Shown: positions 25,597-34,514, counted from the first letter of the stretch. The stretch: 46,031 nt of DNA from an uncultured Bacteroidaceae bacterium (GCA_934426255.1 CAKRYD010000020.1:1-46031); one strand, 5' to 3'. Notes: generated from the sequence alone by a model not told the origin. A program made the numbers and translations.

Positions 25597-26391
25597 ATGA
25601 CGGAAATGCAAGACGTAAAGGAATCTGAGCAGATGGTGCTTCGCACAGAGAATCTCGTGAAGAAGTATGGTAAGCGTACGGTTGTAAACAATGTGAGTTT
25701 TGATGTCAAGCAAGGTGAAATTGTAGGGCTTTTAGGGCCTAACGGAGCAGGGAAGACCACTTCTTTTTATATGACAACCGGCTTGATTGTTCCCAATGGT
25801 GGAAAGATCTTTTTAGACGATAAGGACATTACTAATTATCCTGTTTACAAACGTGCGCGCAACGGAATCGCGTATCTTGCTCAGGAGGCTTCCGTGTTTC
25901 GCAAGATGACTGTTGAGGATAATATCGCAAGTATTCTTGAAATGACTGGAAAGCCTAAAAGCTATCAACGCGAAAAGTTGGAGAGTCTCATTTCTGAATT
26001 TCGTCTTCAAAAAGTTCGCAAAAATTTAGGTGACAGGCTTTCTGGCGGTGAGCGGAGAAGAACGGAAATTGCCCGTTGCCTGGCTATCGACCCTAAGTTT
26101 ATCATGCTTGACGAGCCCTTTGCCGGGGTCGACCCTATTGCTGTTGAAGATATTCAGCGCATTGTTTGGAAACTGAAATACCGGAATATCGGTATATTGA
26201 TTACGGATCATAATGTCGAGGAGACGCTTTGCATTACAGACCGAGCCTATTTGCTCTTTGAAGGTAAGATCTTGTTTGAAGGAACACCGGAGCAGTTGGC
26301 CGCCAATCAGATTGTACGTAAAAAATACCTGACAACAAGTTTTGTTCTCCGCAAAAAAGACTTTTCGTCATTCGCTTCAGACGAATTATAG
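25597..26391 (+). CDS. lptB: LPS export ABC transporter ATPase LptB
   Basis: 264 aa from the ATG at 25597. Walker A is GPNGAGKT (47-54), Q-loop ends YLAQEASVFRKMTV, signature LSGGERRRTEIAR, Walker B IMLDEPFAGVDPIAV, switch ITDHNVEETL. The QEASVFRKMTVEDNI and GVDPIAV stretches are LptB hallmarks. It drives LPS extraction from the inner membrane with LptFG and LptC, whose genes are not here. It is divergent from mlaE, so the two lipid-transport units share a 124-bp promoter region. It has a C-terminal extension (about 245-264, KKDFSSFASDEL) beyond the E. coli length. Confidence 0.96.
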   Translation: MTEMQDVKESEQMVLRTENLVKKYGKRTVVNNVSFDVKQGEIVGLLGPNGAGKTTSFYMTTGLIVPNGGKIFLDDKDITNYPVYKRARNGIAYLAQEASVFRKMTVEDNIASILEMTGKPKSYQREKLESLISEFRLQKVRKNLGDRLSGGERRRTEIARCLAIDPKFIMLDEPFAGVDPIAVEDIQRIVWKLKYRNIGILITDHNVEETLCITDRAYLLFEGKILFEGTPEQLAANQIVRKKYLTTSFVLRKKDFSSFASDEL

Positions 26392-26396
26392 ATAGT

Positions 26397-26425
26397 CCTA
26401 CTTGATACTTGGGAATACAAGTAGG
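26397..26425. terminator. Possible terminator hairpin between lptB and tatD
   Basis: CCTACTTG / CAAGTAGG, 8-bp perfect stem with a 13-nt loop, followed on the + strand by a short T stretch (GTATTTT). It lies just past the lptB stop and overlaps the 3' end of the tatD coding region. Confidence 0.45.
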
Positions 26426-27189
26426 GTATTTTGAGTGGTAATTTCTGCTATTTTGTGAGCAGGAACATGATATATTTCCGATAACTTATCAATAATATAT
26501 GGTATAAAGGACGGTTCGTTCCTCTTACCCCTCATGGGAACAGGAGCCATGTAAGGCGAATCGGTTTCGAGGACAATCCGGCTCAAAGGTACGGTTTTCA
26601 GCACTTCGGGCAATGAGGAATTTTTAAATGTTGCAACACCGCCAATACCTAACATGAATCCATCGAATTGAAGCAGTTCTTTTGCTTCTTCTGCCGTGCC
26701 CGTAAAACAATGGAATACACCTGTCATATGATGACCTTGATTACATGATAAGGTTTCAACAATTTCCTTATGTGCATTTCTTGAATGAATCATCAAGGGC
26801 ATTTGATGCTTAATGGCCAACTCCATCTGCAACCGGAATGCCTTTTGTTGCAAATCAGCATTGCTTCTGTCTCGATAAAAATCCAATCCAACTTCTCCTA
26901 TGGCGATAAATAGTTTGGACTCATTTAAAGAGTTGTCGATTGCATTTATCTGGCTTTCATAACTATCGGTTACGTCTTCTGGATGGATTCCAATCATTGC
27001 ATAGCAATATTTGGGATATTTCCTTGCCAAATTAAGGGCTCTCACTGCTGATTTGATGTCTGTCGGCGGCAAGAGGATTTTGCGCGCACCGGCATTTTTG
27101 GCTCTGTGTATGACTTCATCGAGATCATCACAGAATTCGTCCTCATAAATATGAGCGTGGGTATCTATATAAGAGTATTCGGATTTCAT
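26398..27189 (-). CDS. tatD: TatD family metal-dependent hydrolase
   Basis: 263 aa. TIM-barrel nuclease family: metal ligands in DTHAHI (residues 9-14), GEVGLDFYRD (about 100), MIHSRNA, VFHCFTG, and the C-terminal LETDSPYMAP followed by RGKRNEPSFI, all standard TatD motifs. Members act as 3'-5' exonucleases or deoxyribonucleases in DNA repair. Last gene of the tonB-polyprenyl synthase-tatD operon (15-bp gap), a mix common in Bacteroidetes. Confidence 0.95.
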   Translation of the reverse strand: MKSEYSYIDTHAHIYEDEFCDDLDEVIHRAKNAGARKILLPPTDIKSAVRALNLARKYPKYCYAMIGIHPEDVTDSYESQINAIDNSLNESKLFIAIGEVGLDFYRDRSNADLQQKAFRLQMELAIKHQMPLMIHSRNAHKEIVETLSCNQGHHMTGVFHCFTGTAEEAKELLQFDGFMLGIGGVATFKNSSLPEVLKTVPLSRIVLETDSPYMAPVPMRGKRNEPSFIPYIIDKLSEIYHVPAHKIAEITTQNTLLVFPSIK

Positions 27190-27204
27190 TTTTTTTGGCG
27201 GTGT

Positions 27205-28179
27205 TTAGTATTTTCTGTTTATCAAATTGGCTGAAAACTCCCAAAGAGGTTCTTTTGCGGCCTTGGGAAGACTTATTTCTGTCAATAGTGCTTTGGCTTC
27301 TTCAAAATAGCGGTTTATGCGTCCGATGCATAGCTCAGGAATGCCCAAACTATTGTATAGCTCTGTTATTGCCTGCACCTTTTCAGCTTCGTTAAAGTCT
27401 GTTTTTGCAACCCAATCTTCTAACTCTCTACGTTGCTTTTCGTTGGCACGCAGGTATGCGTTTATTAGCATAAATGTCTTTTTGTTGCAAATGATGTCAC
27501 CACCTATGCGCTTTCCGAAAACTTCCGGATTGCCATAAACATCCAACAAGTCGTCTTGTAGCTGGAAAGCCAGACCTATTTTTTCGCCAAAATGGTAAAG
27601 GATATCGGCATCGTCTGCATTAGCACCCCCTAAGATGGCTCCCATTTTGGTGGCGCAGGCAATTAATACCGACGTTTTCAGACGAATCATTTCAATGTAT
27701 TCTTCTTCCGTAACATCAATACGTGTTTCAAAGTTCATGTCAAATTGTTGGCCCTCGCCAATTTCTAATGCTGTCTGCAAGAAAAGTTCCATGATGTCTA
27801 CCTTCTTGGCCGAATTGACAGATAGTATCAGTTTGCAAGCTAAAACCAGCATGGAATCGCCAGAGAGAATGGCCGTATTGCTATTCCATTTTTTATGGAC
27901 TGTGGGTTTCCCTCGCCTCATTTCGGCGCGGTCCATCAGGTCATCGTGAAGGAGTGTATAATTATGATAGGTTTCTATTCCGAGTGCGGCATTCATCACA
28001 TTGTCGTAGTCATCACGATACATACAATAGGCCAAAAGCAGAAATACCGGGCGAATGCGCTTACCACCTATGGATAATACATAGCGTATCGGTTCATAGA
28101 GCCCGACAGGCTTGTCGGGATACTTCATATCTGCTATCGCGTGGTTTACTTCTTCCAATATCCGATCTGAAAGGTTCAT
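27205..28179 (-). CDS. Polyprenyl diphosphate synthase
   Basis: 324 aa. Trans-isoprenyl diphosphate synthase with both aspartate-rich motifs: first DDLMD at 79-83 in LLHDDLMDRAEMRRG, second DDLLD at 209-213 in LAFQLQDDLLDVYG, plus the GGKRIRP start motif near 38-44. The residues before the first motif (YHNYTLLH) are not bulky enough to fix chain length by eye; a geranylgeranyl- to octaprenyl-type product for quinone side chains or wall carrier precursors is possible. Middle gene of a three-gene operon. Confidence 0.94.
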   Translation of the reverse strand: MNLSDRILEEVNHAIADMKYPDKPVGLYEPIRYVLSIGGKRIRPVFLLLAYCMYRDDYDNVMNAALGIETYHNYTLLHDDLMDRAEMRRGKPTVHKKWNSNTAILSGDSMLVLACKLILSVNSAKKVDIMELFLQTALEIGEGQQFDMNFETRIDVTEEEYIEMIRLKTSVLIACATKMGAILGGANADDADILYHFGEKIGLAFQLQDDLLDVYGNPEVFGKRIGGDIICNKKTFMLINAYLRANEKQRRELEDWVAKTDFNEAEKVQAITELYNSLGIPELCIGRINRYFEEAKALLTEISLPKAAKEPLWEFSANLINRKY

Positions 28180-28195
28180 GTCAAACTATTTTTAT

Positions 28196-28990
28196 TCAGT
28201 TACTCAATTCAAATACTATGGGCAATGTTACCTGAGCCTTGATAGGTTTTCCGTCTTTTTGGGCGGGAATCCATTTTGGCATCAGGTGGATTACACGCAA
28301 AGCCTCATGATCCAGTTGGGAAGCTGCACTCTTTAAAATACGTGCATCTGAAATTTTCCCTGAAGGCTCAACGATAAACGCTACTTCAACTACCCCCTCA
28401 ATGCGCCGCCTTATGCAGTCGGGTGGATAGACAACGGTTTTGTCCAACCATCTCATAAAGGCAATAATTCCGGATGGATATTTAGGAATGGAATCCATTA
28501 TCACACCTGTTGTCTGTTCGGTTGATTTGGCCAAGTCCAACTTATCTTCTTTCCGTATGACATCCATTGAGTCGAGAGGCAAATCTTCGATTTTTTCAGG
28601 TTCTAAGGCAATATCTTCGGGATGAAAGGCAACAGCCTGTTTATCTTTCTGGGGAATGTCTGCTTGTTCGTTGCTTTCGGCTTTTGCTGTTATTTTGGGG
28701 TCGGCTTTTTGGGGTGGGCGACGTGCGGGACGTGCTTCTTTTAAACGTATGCCATCCAGGCGTATGATGCTTTTTATCGGATCAACGGGGGGCTTGTAGG
28801 CATTTTTGTTCATCAGCCACCAAACGAACGATGGACCGGCTACACATAAAAACAACGCAAAGGCAACCATCAAGCCTGCTCCGTAGCGGTGCCCTGTACG
28901 AGCGCGCAATACATAGGCTCCATATTCCTTGTTGCGGTGCTCAAAAAGCAGGTCACACCATTCTTTTGAGAATATTTCGTTTTTCCCCAT
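28196..28990 (-). CDS. TonB-family energy transducer
   Basis: 264 aa from the ATG at 28990; the frame continues to 29104 but contains the promoter (29082-29089). N-terminal cytoplasmic stretch KEWCDLLFEHRNKEYGAYVLR is typical of Bacteroidetes TonB-like proteins; one membrane helix at about 37-60 (ending VWWLMNK); a Pro/Lys/Glu-rich periplasmic linker; and a C-terminal TonB domain (about 180-264: YPPDCIRRRIEGVVEVAF, GKISDARIL, WIPAQKDGKPIKAQVTLPI). It transmits the proton motive force to TonB-dependent outer-membrane receptors. First gene of the operon with polyprenyl synthase and tatD. Confidence 0.93.
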   Translation of the reverse strand: MGKNEIFSKEWCDLLFEHRNKEYGAYVLRARTGHRYGAGLMVAFALFLCVAGPSFVWWLMNKNAYKPPVDPIKSIIRLDGIRLKEARPARRPPQKADPKITAKAESNEQADIPQKDKQAVAFHPEDIALEPEKIEDLPLDSMDVIRKEDKLDLAKSTEQTTGVIMDSIPKYPSGIIAFMRWLDKTVVYPPDCIRRRIEGVVEVAFIVEPSGKISDARILKSAASQLDHEALRVIHLMPKWIPAQKDGKPIKAQVTLPIVFELSN

Positions 28991-29081
28991 TTGTTTTGGA
29001 CAAGAAGATGCCTGACACTCGTTTTGCAAATAAAAAACGCGTTTTCGCGTTATTTTTATCGACCCGTGTCTTTTCTTACTG

Positions 29082-29089
29082 CAAAAGTA
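29082..29089 (-). promoter_or_regulatory. Promoter -7 element for the tonB operon
   Basis: Minus strand TACTTTTG followed by CA, 91 bp upstream of the tonB-like start. It and the porQ element at 29112-29119 make a divergent pair. Confidence 0.55.
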
Positions 29090-29111
29090 ACGCGGATAAT
29101 TCAAATTAGAG

Positions 29112-29119
29112 TAACTTTG
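29112..29119 (+). promoter_or_regulatory. Promoter -7 element for the porQ-cmk-ispH operon
   Basis: TAACTTTG, 21 bp before the porQ ATG. Confidence 0.6.
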
Positions 29120-29140
29120 AAGTCAAATTTTGGTAATTGC

Positions 29141-30118
29141 ATGAAAAAAGGCAGGATAATAAGTCTTTTCCTCCTCGCCATACAAATGGCTCAAGCCCAG
29201 GAAAGCTCGTCGGTATTCAATTTCTTGAAAATACCCGTATCGGCTCATGTCGCCGCGTTGGGTGGCGATAATGTTTCTCTGAAACTCGACGATCCGACTT
29301 TGGTGTTTGGCAATCCGGCTACAGCTGCACAAATCAACGATATGTCGTTTAATCTTAATTATATGACATACTTGTCGGGAACGAAAGTTGCCAGTGCGGC
29401 CGCTCTCAAAGTTTTTAGTGTGCGCCACACCTTAGGCATTACAGGGCGTTTGTTTGATTACGGTTCTATGGACGAAACTGATGAAGACGGCAACATTGTC
29501 GGCAGTTTCTCGGCCAAAGATATGGATATGTCTGTTCTCTACAGTTATACTATGGGCGAAAGACTGGTAGGAGGTGCCTCCCTGCATCTTATCCACTCCA
29601 AGTATGCAGAATATACATCGACTTCTATCGGTGTAGACTTAGGCTTGCACTATTACAATGACGAGAAAGAGTTTTCTGCCGGTCTTGTCATGAAAAATAT
29701 TGGTACACAGGTTTCTTCGTTCTATGATGACAGAACCGAACATCTTCCTTTTGATTTGCAATTCGGCATTACACAGAGAATCCAGCATGCTCCTTTTCGT
29801 GTGTCTCTTACGTTGAAAGACCTGACACGTTGGTCGAATCATTATTATTTTAATCCGGAAGGAAAAAACAGTATTGGAAGAAAACTTTTCAATCATGTGG
29901 TGGCCGGTGTCGATTTCCTTCCTACGAATAATACTTACCTTGCTGTCGGCTACAATTTTCGTAGGGCCAACGAACTAAAAGCGGCCGGTTCGGCACATGG
30001 CGCAGGTTGGTCGTTTGGTGGCGGATTGCAGGCGGCGCGTCTCAAATTGGGTGTTTCCTATGCCAAATACCATGTAGACGCTGCTTCTTTGCTTTTCAAT
30101 ATATCCTACAGCTTATAA
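29141..30118 (+). CDS. porQ: Type IX secretion system protein PorQ
   Basis: 325 aa from the ATG at 29141, giving a signal peptide (residues 1-19, ending MAQAQ). The mature protein opens with VFNFLKIPVSAHVAALGG, then FGNPATAAQIND, the FadL-like start shared by PorQ/PorV/PorP-type barrels; the rest is beta-strand-rich and ends in an outer-membrane terminal strand FNISYSL. PorQ helps the T9SS attachment complex at the outer membrane. Its location directly before cmk and ispH is a conserved Bacteroidales arrangement and strengthens the call. Two T9SS cargo genes lie 7-16 kb away in this window. Confidence 0.88.
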   Translation: MKKGRIISLFLLAIQMAQAQESSSVFNFLKIPVSAHVAALGGDNVSLKLDDPTLVFGNPATAAQINDMSFNLNYMTYLSGTKVASAAALKVFSVRHTLGITGRLFDYGSMDETDEDGNIVGSFSAKDMDMSVLYSYTMGERLVGGASLHLIHSKYAEYTSTSIGVDLGLHYYNDEKEFSAGLVMKNIGTQVSSFYDDRTEHLPFDLQFGITQRIQHAPFRVSLTLKDLTRWSNHYYFNPEGKNSIGRKLFNHVVAGVDFLPTNNTYLAVGYNFRRANELKAAGSAHGAGWSFGGGLQAARLKLGVSYAKYHVDAASLLFNISYSL

Positions 30119-30132
30119 TCATCTTTTATCCC

Positions 30133-30825
30133 ATGAAAAAAATAACAATTGCCGTCGACGGGTACTCGTCTTGCGGAAAAAGTACCATGGCCAAGCAGCT
30201 GGCCAAAGCAACAGGTTATATTTATGTGGACAGCGGAGCCATGTATCGCGCTGTAACACTTGCAGCCTTGCGTCATCAGCTTTTTTCAGATAGTGGAATT
30301 GTTGACGAACCCGGGCTGAAAAAACTGTTGCAAGGTATGTCCATTTCTTTCAAGCTTAATAAAATAACCGGTCTGCCCGAAACCTTTCTGAATGGCGAGA
30401 ATGTGGAAAGTGCAATCCGCACAATGGACGTATCGTCCCACGTTAGTCCGATTGCCGTATTGCCTTTTGTGCGTGCAACGCTTGTTGATCAGCAGCAACG
30501 TATGGGGAAGGAAAAGGGCATCATCATGGATGGTCGTGATATTGGAACCACCGTTTTTCCTGATGCCGAGATGAAAGTCTTTGTAACGGCTTCGCCCGAA
30601 ATACGGGCTCGTCGCCGCTTTGATGAGCTCATGGCTAAAGGGCAGGAGGTCAGTTATGAAGAAATATTGGACAATGTAAAACAGCGCGACTATATTGACT
30701 CGCATCGCGAAGTATCGCCTTTGCGCCAAGCAGAAGATGCCGTGGTGCTCGACAATTCGCATCTGACGCGCGAGGAACAATTGGAATGGCTCTTGTCGCT
30801 TTTTCGCGAACGTACATCAAAGTAA
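30133..30825 (+). CDS. cmk: Cytidylate kinase
   Basis: 230 aa from the ATG at 30133 (an upstream in-frame stretch overlaps porQ and is not used). P-loop GYSSCGKST at 10-18, then YVDSGAMYRAVTLAAL (CMP-binding), DVSSHVSPIAVLPFVR, IIMDGRDIGTTVFPDAEMK and the lid/Arg region RARRRFDELMAKG, all cytidylate kinase motifs. It phosphorylates (d)CMP. It sits 14 bp after porQ and 13 bp before ispH in one operon. Confidence 0.97.
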   Translation: MKKITIAVDGYSSCGKSTMAKQLAKATGYIYVDSGAMYRAVTLAALRHQLFSDSGIVDEPGLKKLLQGMSISFKLNKITGLPETFLNGENVESAIRTMDVSSHVSPIAVLPFVRATLVDQQQRMGKEKGIIMDGRDIGTTVFPDAEMKVFVTASPEIRARRRFDELMAKGQEVSYEEILDNVKQRDYIDSHREVSPLRQAEDAVVLDNSHLTREEQLEWLLSLFRERTSK

Positions 30826-30838
30826 TCCTTTATTTTAC

Positions 30839-31696
30839 GTGAACATCAATATTGAAATAGATGCGGCTTCGGGCTTTTGCTTCGGTGTAACGACAGCCAT
30901 TCGTAAGGCCGAAGAAGAATTGCATGAGGGCAACCGTTTATACTGTTTGGGCGACATTGTCCACAATGGCAAAGAAGTAGAACGTTTGCGCTCATTGGGA
31001 CTTATTACCATCAATCATGAACGCTTTTCGACACTTCAGAACGCAAAAGTGTTGTTGCGCGCTCATGGTGAACCACCGGCCACCTATGAAATGGCGCGTC
31101 GTAACCATATCGAAATCATTGATGCCACTTGTCCTGTGGTGTTGCAATTGCAAAAGAGAATACGTCGCGAATATGAACGTCCGGAGCATCCGCAGATTGC
31201 CATTTTCGGCAAACGCGGCCATGCCGAAGTTTTGGGACTTGTAGGACAAACCGAGGGAAATGCCCTTGTAATAGATCATGAAGAAGACATCTGGCAATTG
31301 GACTTCAAGCGTGACATATGTCTTTTTTCACAAACGACGAAGTCTTTGGAGGCTTTTCGCGAAGTGGTGCGTCAAATAGAATCATATATTGAGCCCCCGG
31401 CCACGTTCAGATATTTCGATACGATTTGCCGGCAGGTGTCAGGCCGATTGCCCCACATGCTGGAGTTTGCTGCGCGCCACGATGCCATACTGTTTGTGAG
31501 CGGCAAAAAGAGTTCAAACGGCAGAGCTCTCTATGAAGCCTGCCGCTCGGTCAATGCGCGTTCCTATTTTGTCGAAGGACCGACGGAAATCAATTTTGAG
31601 TGGTTGGGTGGAATTTCGACTCTTGGTGTTTGTGGTGCCACTTCAACGCCGAAATGGCTTATGGAAGAGTGCAAGAGAACAATTCTTGACCATTAG
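30839..31696 (+). CDS. ispH: 4-hydroxy-3-methylbut-2-enyl diphosphate reductase
   Basis: 285 aa. The start is a GTG at 30839; no ATG is better placed. The last enzyme of the MEP isoprenoid pathway; a [4Fe-4S] protein with three conserved cysteines: Cys14 in GFCFGV, one near 98 in DATCPVV, and one near 265 in LGVCGATSTPKWL. The catalytic-site region RAHGEPPATYE and SNGRALY are also present. It has a HAMAP-like IspH length. Third gene of the porQ-cmk-ispH operon. Confidence 0.97.
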   Translation: MNINIEIDAASGFCFGVTTAIRKAEEELHEGNRLYCLGDIVHNGKEVERLRSLGLITINHERFSTLQNAKVLLRAHGEPPATYEMARRNHIEIIDATCPVVLQLQKRIRREYERPEHPQIAIFGKRGHAEVLGLVGQTEGNALVIDHEEDIWQLDFKRDICLFSQTTKSLEAFREVVRQIESYIEPPATFRYFDTICRQVSGRLPHMLEFAARHDAILFVSGKKSSNGRALYEACRSVNARSYFVEGPTEINFEWLGGISTLGVCGATSTPKWLMEECKRTILDH

Positions 31697-31719
31697 TTGC
31701 TGCAAAGTTGTTGTTAGCG

Positions 31720-31752
31720 TGCAAAAACAATCCGCTTGTGCTTGTTTTTGCA
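31720..31752. terminator. Bidirectional terminator between ispH and meaB
   Basis: A perfect 11-bp stem TGCAAAAACAA / TTGTTTTTGCA with an 11-nt loop in the 93-bp convergent gap. The stem is AU-rich but T/A tracts are built in. Confidence 0.7.
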
Positions 31753-31789
31753 AGCCATCTGTTGATACTTGCAAGCCAAAATCTCAGTC

Positions 31790-32896
31790 TCAATGCTTCT
31801 TGATGCTGTCAAAATAATATTCCAACAATCTGTGGGCGGCGACAAACGAAGTTTGCTTGCCATTCAGTACCATGTATTCGGCATCATGCATCAAGCGCAT
31901 GATTTCAGGATTCTGATAGAAGCTATGCTTCAGCTGTTCATTAATGGTCTCGTGCATCCAATAGCGTTTTTGTTCCATGCGCCGGTGTTCGAAATAGCCG
32001 TTCGCCTTGACGAAATCAAAGTAAGCGTAGATGCTGTCCCAGAGCTCTTTGATGCCATAGCCGTAAAAGCCCGAATAGGTTAGGACCTGTGTGTTCCAAC
32101 CGCTGGGAGGGGTGGGGAAAAGGTGTAAGGCGTTGCGATAATAAGAGGCGGCAATTTTGCAATGTTCTACGTTGTCGCCGTCACACTTGTTGATGGCGAT
32201 GCCATCGGCCATTTCCATGATGCCTCGCTTGATGCCTTGCAGCTCATCGCCTGTTCCGGCCACTTGAATCACGAGAAAGAAATCAACCATTGAATGGCAG
32301 GCCGTTTCACTTTGTCCTACTCCCACGGTTTCTACAAATATCTTGTCGTAACCTGCGGCTTCGCAAAGTATAATCGTTTCACGCGTCTTGCGTGCCACGC
32401 CGCCAAGGGAACCGCTCGATGGGCTGGGGCGGATGAACGATTTGGGGTGCACTGAAAGTTTTTCCATGCGGGTCTTGTCGCCGAGGATGCTGCCTTTGTT
32501 GCGCTCACTGCTGGGGTCGATGGCCAATACTGCCAATTTCCCTCCATACTGTTTCAGTACATGCAAACCAAACTCATCGATTGAAGTGCTTTTTCCGGCT
32601 CCCGGAACGCCGCTTATGCCGATTCTTACGGAATGGCCGGAATGCGGCAGGCATTTCTCTATGACCTGTTGAGCAAGTTCTTCGTGTTCCGGACGTGTGC
32701 TCTCAAGCAAAGTGATGGCGCGGCCAAGCATCGTTGTGTCGCCGCGCAGAATGCCTTCAACATATTCATCGACCGTAAGACCGCGACGCGAACGGATGCG
32801 GCTGAAAGACATATAGGGATTTACGCAACCGGGATTTTTTGGGCTTGTCTCAACTTTGAGACCTTTGTATTGCTCGTCGTTTTCGGGATGTTCCAT
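31790..32896 (-). CDS. meaB: MeaB-type methylmalonyl-CoA mutase GTPase
   Basis: 368 aa from the ATG at 32896; a TTG five codons earlier is unlikely. Contains the G3E GTPase motifs: Walker A GVPGAGKST (96-104), LAIDPSSERNKGSILGDKTRM, EAAGYDKIFVETVGVGQSE (switch regions), and NKCDGDN (guanine specificity). MeaB protects methylmalonyl-CoA mutase and its B12 cofactor, feeding succinate-to-propionate metabolism in Bacteroidales. The mutase genes are not here. It follows the DUF1573 gene by 27 bp. Confidence 0.95.
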   Translation of the reverse strand: MEHPENDEQYKGLKVETSPKNPGCVNPYMSFSRIRSRRGLTVDEYVEGILRGDTTMLGRAITLLESTRPEHEELAQQVIEKCLPHSGHSVRIGISGVPGAGKSTSIDEFGLHVLKQYGGKLAVLAIDPSSERNKGSILGDKTRMEKLSVHPKSFIRPSPSSGSLGGVARKTRETIILCEAAGYDKIFVETVGVGQSETACHSMVDFFLVIQVAGTGDELQGIKRGIMEMADGIAINKCDGDNVEHCKIAASYYRNALHLFPTPPSGWNTQVLTYSGFYGYGIKELWDSIYAYFDFVKANGYFEHRRMEQKRYWMHETINEQLKHSFYQNPEIMRLMHDAEYMVLNGKQTSFVAAHRLLEYYFDSIKKH

Positions 32897-32923
32897 TCTA
32901 ATTGAAATCAAAAAGTGTTCAAG

Positions 32924-34021
32924 TTATTTTCCTTGGGATGAAGCGGATTCTCCTTCGCCCAACTTGATGTTGAATATAGCCTTCGGACGTTTCGGATCAT
33001 TGGTGATCATCAATACGCGTAGGCGTCTGCGGCTTTTTTTCATGTATTTGGACAAGATGGAGATGCGGAGCTTTTCTGCTTTTCCCGGTGCTATCGACAT
33101 ATGTCCCAATCCCACATTGACAGCAGGGTTGAACACTTGAAGTGCACGTATTTCAAGCGGAGATGAACCGCTGTTTTTTAATATGATTGTGCCTTTGACC
33201 TTGCGTCTTCCGGTTAAAGAAGGCAATCGTAGCTCTTCGGCCGATACTTCCAATCGGGGAGAATGTGCCGAATCGGCATCTGCAATTTTATTGAGCGGAG
33301 GCAACAATACGGCCGAGACTTCCATTTCGTTGTCTTCGCCGACTTTATCACCTGGGAACCTGCTGACATAAACAGTTGTCTGTTTCAAGCCAAAGCCTTC
33401 TACCTGTCGTGTGTCCAATGTAACGATAATCTTTCCGGCGCGGCCTGGCAATAGCTTTTCGGGAATGGCCTTTTGTGTCAGATACTTGGGAAGGTGCATC
33501 AGCTCAGGGTGATAAACGCTCTTCCCATTGTTTTTCACTCCGATGGCCTGCTCTGTCAATGCACCGCGATTGACATCGTCAAATTCAATATTGTCTGTTG
33601 TCAGCCAGATATTGTCAACATGGTAAGGAAAGTTGCCTCCGTCAACGCGCTTTTCGCGCACAACTTCACCGGCAGCTTTTAATATATAAGGCGGATGCCC
33701 TGTTTTGTCAGTATAAATGTAGATTGCTTTTTCAAAATGCCCCAAAAGATCTGCTTTGTATGTCACATTTAATTGTGACATACCTCCCGCCGGGATAGCA
33801 GTGCTGTCCCAGTTTACCACAAGTTGGCAACTTGAGGTTTTGATGTCTTTGATGGTAATGGTACCGTTGTCGCTGTTTTTTACATTGACTACAAAATTAT
33901 TTTCGGTGCGCCATTCAACTTGTCCCATTTGCAATGCCCCTTCGTCGAAGCTTAACTGAGCTCCGGCAACAATGGGGAAAAATAGCAGGAGCAACATGCA
34001 GGCATAGATTCGTAGTATCAT
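32924..34021 (-). CDS. DUF1573 domain-containing periplasmic protein
   Basis: 365 aa from the ATG at 34021 (another ATG at 34030 is possible). Signal peptide (MILRIYACMLLLLFFP, cleavage near AGAQ). Three repeated Ig-like/ASPM-type beta modules: first at about 20-115 (FDEGALQMGQVEW, FVVNVKNSDNGTITI, NVTYKADLLGHFEKAI), then two further ones ending KSRRRLRVLMITNDPKRP. DUF1573 domains are abundant in Bacteroidetes periplasm with unknown role. It shares an operon with meaB. Its promoter element at 34040-34047 leaves a short leader. Confidence 0.88.
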   Translation of the reverse strand: MILRIYACMLLLLFFPIVAGAQLSFDEGALQMGQVEWRTENNFVVNVKNSDNGTITIKDIKTSSCQLVVNWDSTAIPAGGMSQLNVTYKADLLGHFEKAIYIYTDKTGHPPYILKAAGEVVREKRVDGGNFPYHVDNIWLTTDNIEFDDVNRGALTEQAIGVKNNGKSVYHPELMHLPKYLTQKAIPEKLLPGRAGKIIVTLDTRQVEGFGLKQTTVYVSRFPGDKVGEDNEMEVSAVLLPPLNKIADADSAHSPRLEVSAEELRLPSLTGRRKVKGTIILKNSGSSPLEIRALQVFNPAVNVGLGHMSIAPGKAEKLRISILSKYMKKSRRRLRVLMITNDPKRPKAIFNIKLGEGESASSQGK

Positions 34022-34039
34022 TTTGAACATAAAACACCA

Positions 34040-34047
34040 CAAAGTTA
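34040..34047 (-). promoter_or_regulatory. Promoter -7 element for the DUF1573-meaB operon
   Basis: Minus strand TAACTTTG, 18 bp before the ATG at 34021. The 231-bp gap to rpmH otherwise contains only the rpmH promoter. Confidence 0.6.
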
Positions 34048-34201
34048 CGGCAAACCGCATGCATGGCAAAATGAAAGCTCTTTTTTTTGCATGGCTTGCC
34101 TTTTTGACCTTACGTATGAGCGACGCATTTAAACAGACAAAAAATCAGAGCAATGTTCCAAAAAAGGAGAGCTTATGCTTGTCCAATCAGAATTTTATTC
34201 C

Positions 34202-34209
34202 TAATTTTG
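34202..34209 (+). promoter_or_regulatory. Promoter for rpmH
   Basis: TAATTTTG followed by CA; a CTTG at 34178-34181 lies 20 bp upstream, a plausible -33 box. It is 43 bp before the rpmH ATG. Confidence 0.6.
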
Positions 34210-34252
34210 CAACCCGATACGCAGAAAATAAATAAAAGATAAGTATAGAGTC

Positions 34253-34408
34253 ATGAAAAGAACATTTCAACCTCACAACCGTAAGAGAAACAACAAACAT
34301 GGTTTCCGCCAGCGCATGGCTACAGCCAATGGTCGTCGTGTATTGGCAGCTCGCCGTGCCAAAGGGCGCAAGAAACTGACCGTTTCAGACGAGAACCACG
34401 GGAAATAA
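34253..34408 (+). CDS. rpmH: 50S ribosomal protein L34
   Basis: 51 aa, read directly from the bases: MKRTFQPHNRKRNNKHGF, then RMATANGRRVLAARRAKGRK and a short tail LTVSDENHGK. This is the L34 consensus (KRTFQPS-N-KR-HGFR-RM-T-GR-VL--RRAKGRK-L). It is a very basic small ribosomal protein in the large subunit. It has its own promoter and terminator hairpin, so it is monocistronic. Confidence 0.98.
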   Translation: MKRTFQPHNRKRNNKHGFRQRMATANGRRVLAARRAKGRKKLTVSDENHGK

Positions 34409-34438
34409 AGCCATGTAGATTCTCACGATAAAGTATCG

Positions 34439-34474
34439 TTAAGGAGCAATGCCGTTATAGGGGTTGCTCCTTAA
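34439..34474 (+). terminator. Terminator of rpmH
   Basis: A perfect 11-bp stem TTAAGGAGCAA / TTGCTCCTTAA with a 14-nt loop, followed by the short T-rich stretch TCTTTATA, 30 bp after the rpmH stop. Confidence 0.7.
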
Positions 34475-34514
34475 TCTTTATATAGGGAAAATCTTTGAGC
34501 AAGCAAAAAACGAC

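Noticed and set aside
34023..34235. 70-aa ORF upstream of rpmH on the plus strand
   Set aside because: It overlaps the divergent promoters of the DUF1573 and rpmH genes, has a promoter box inside it, and resembles nothing known.
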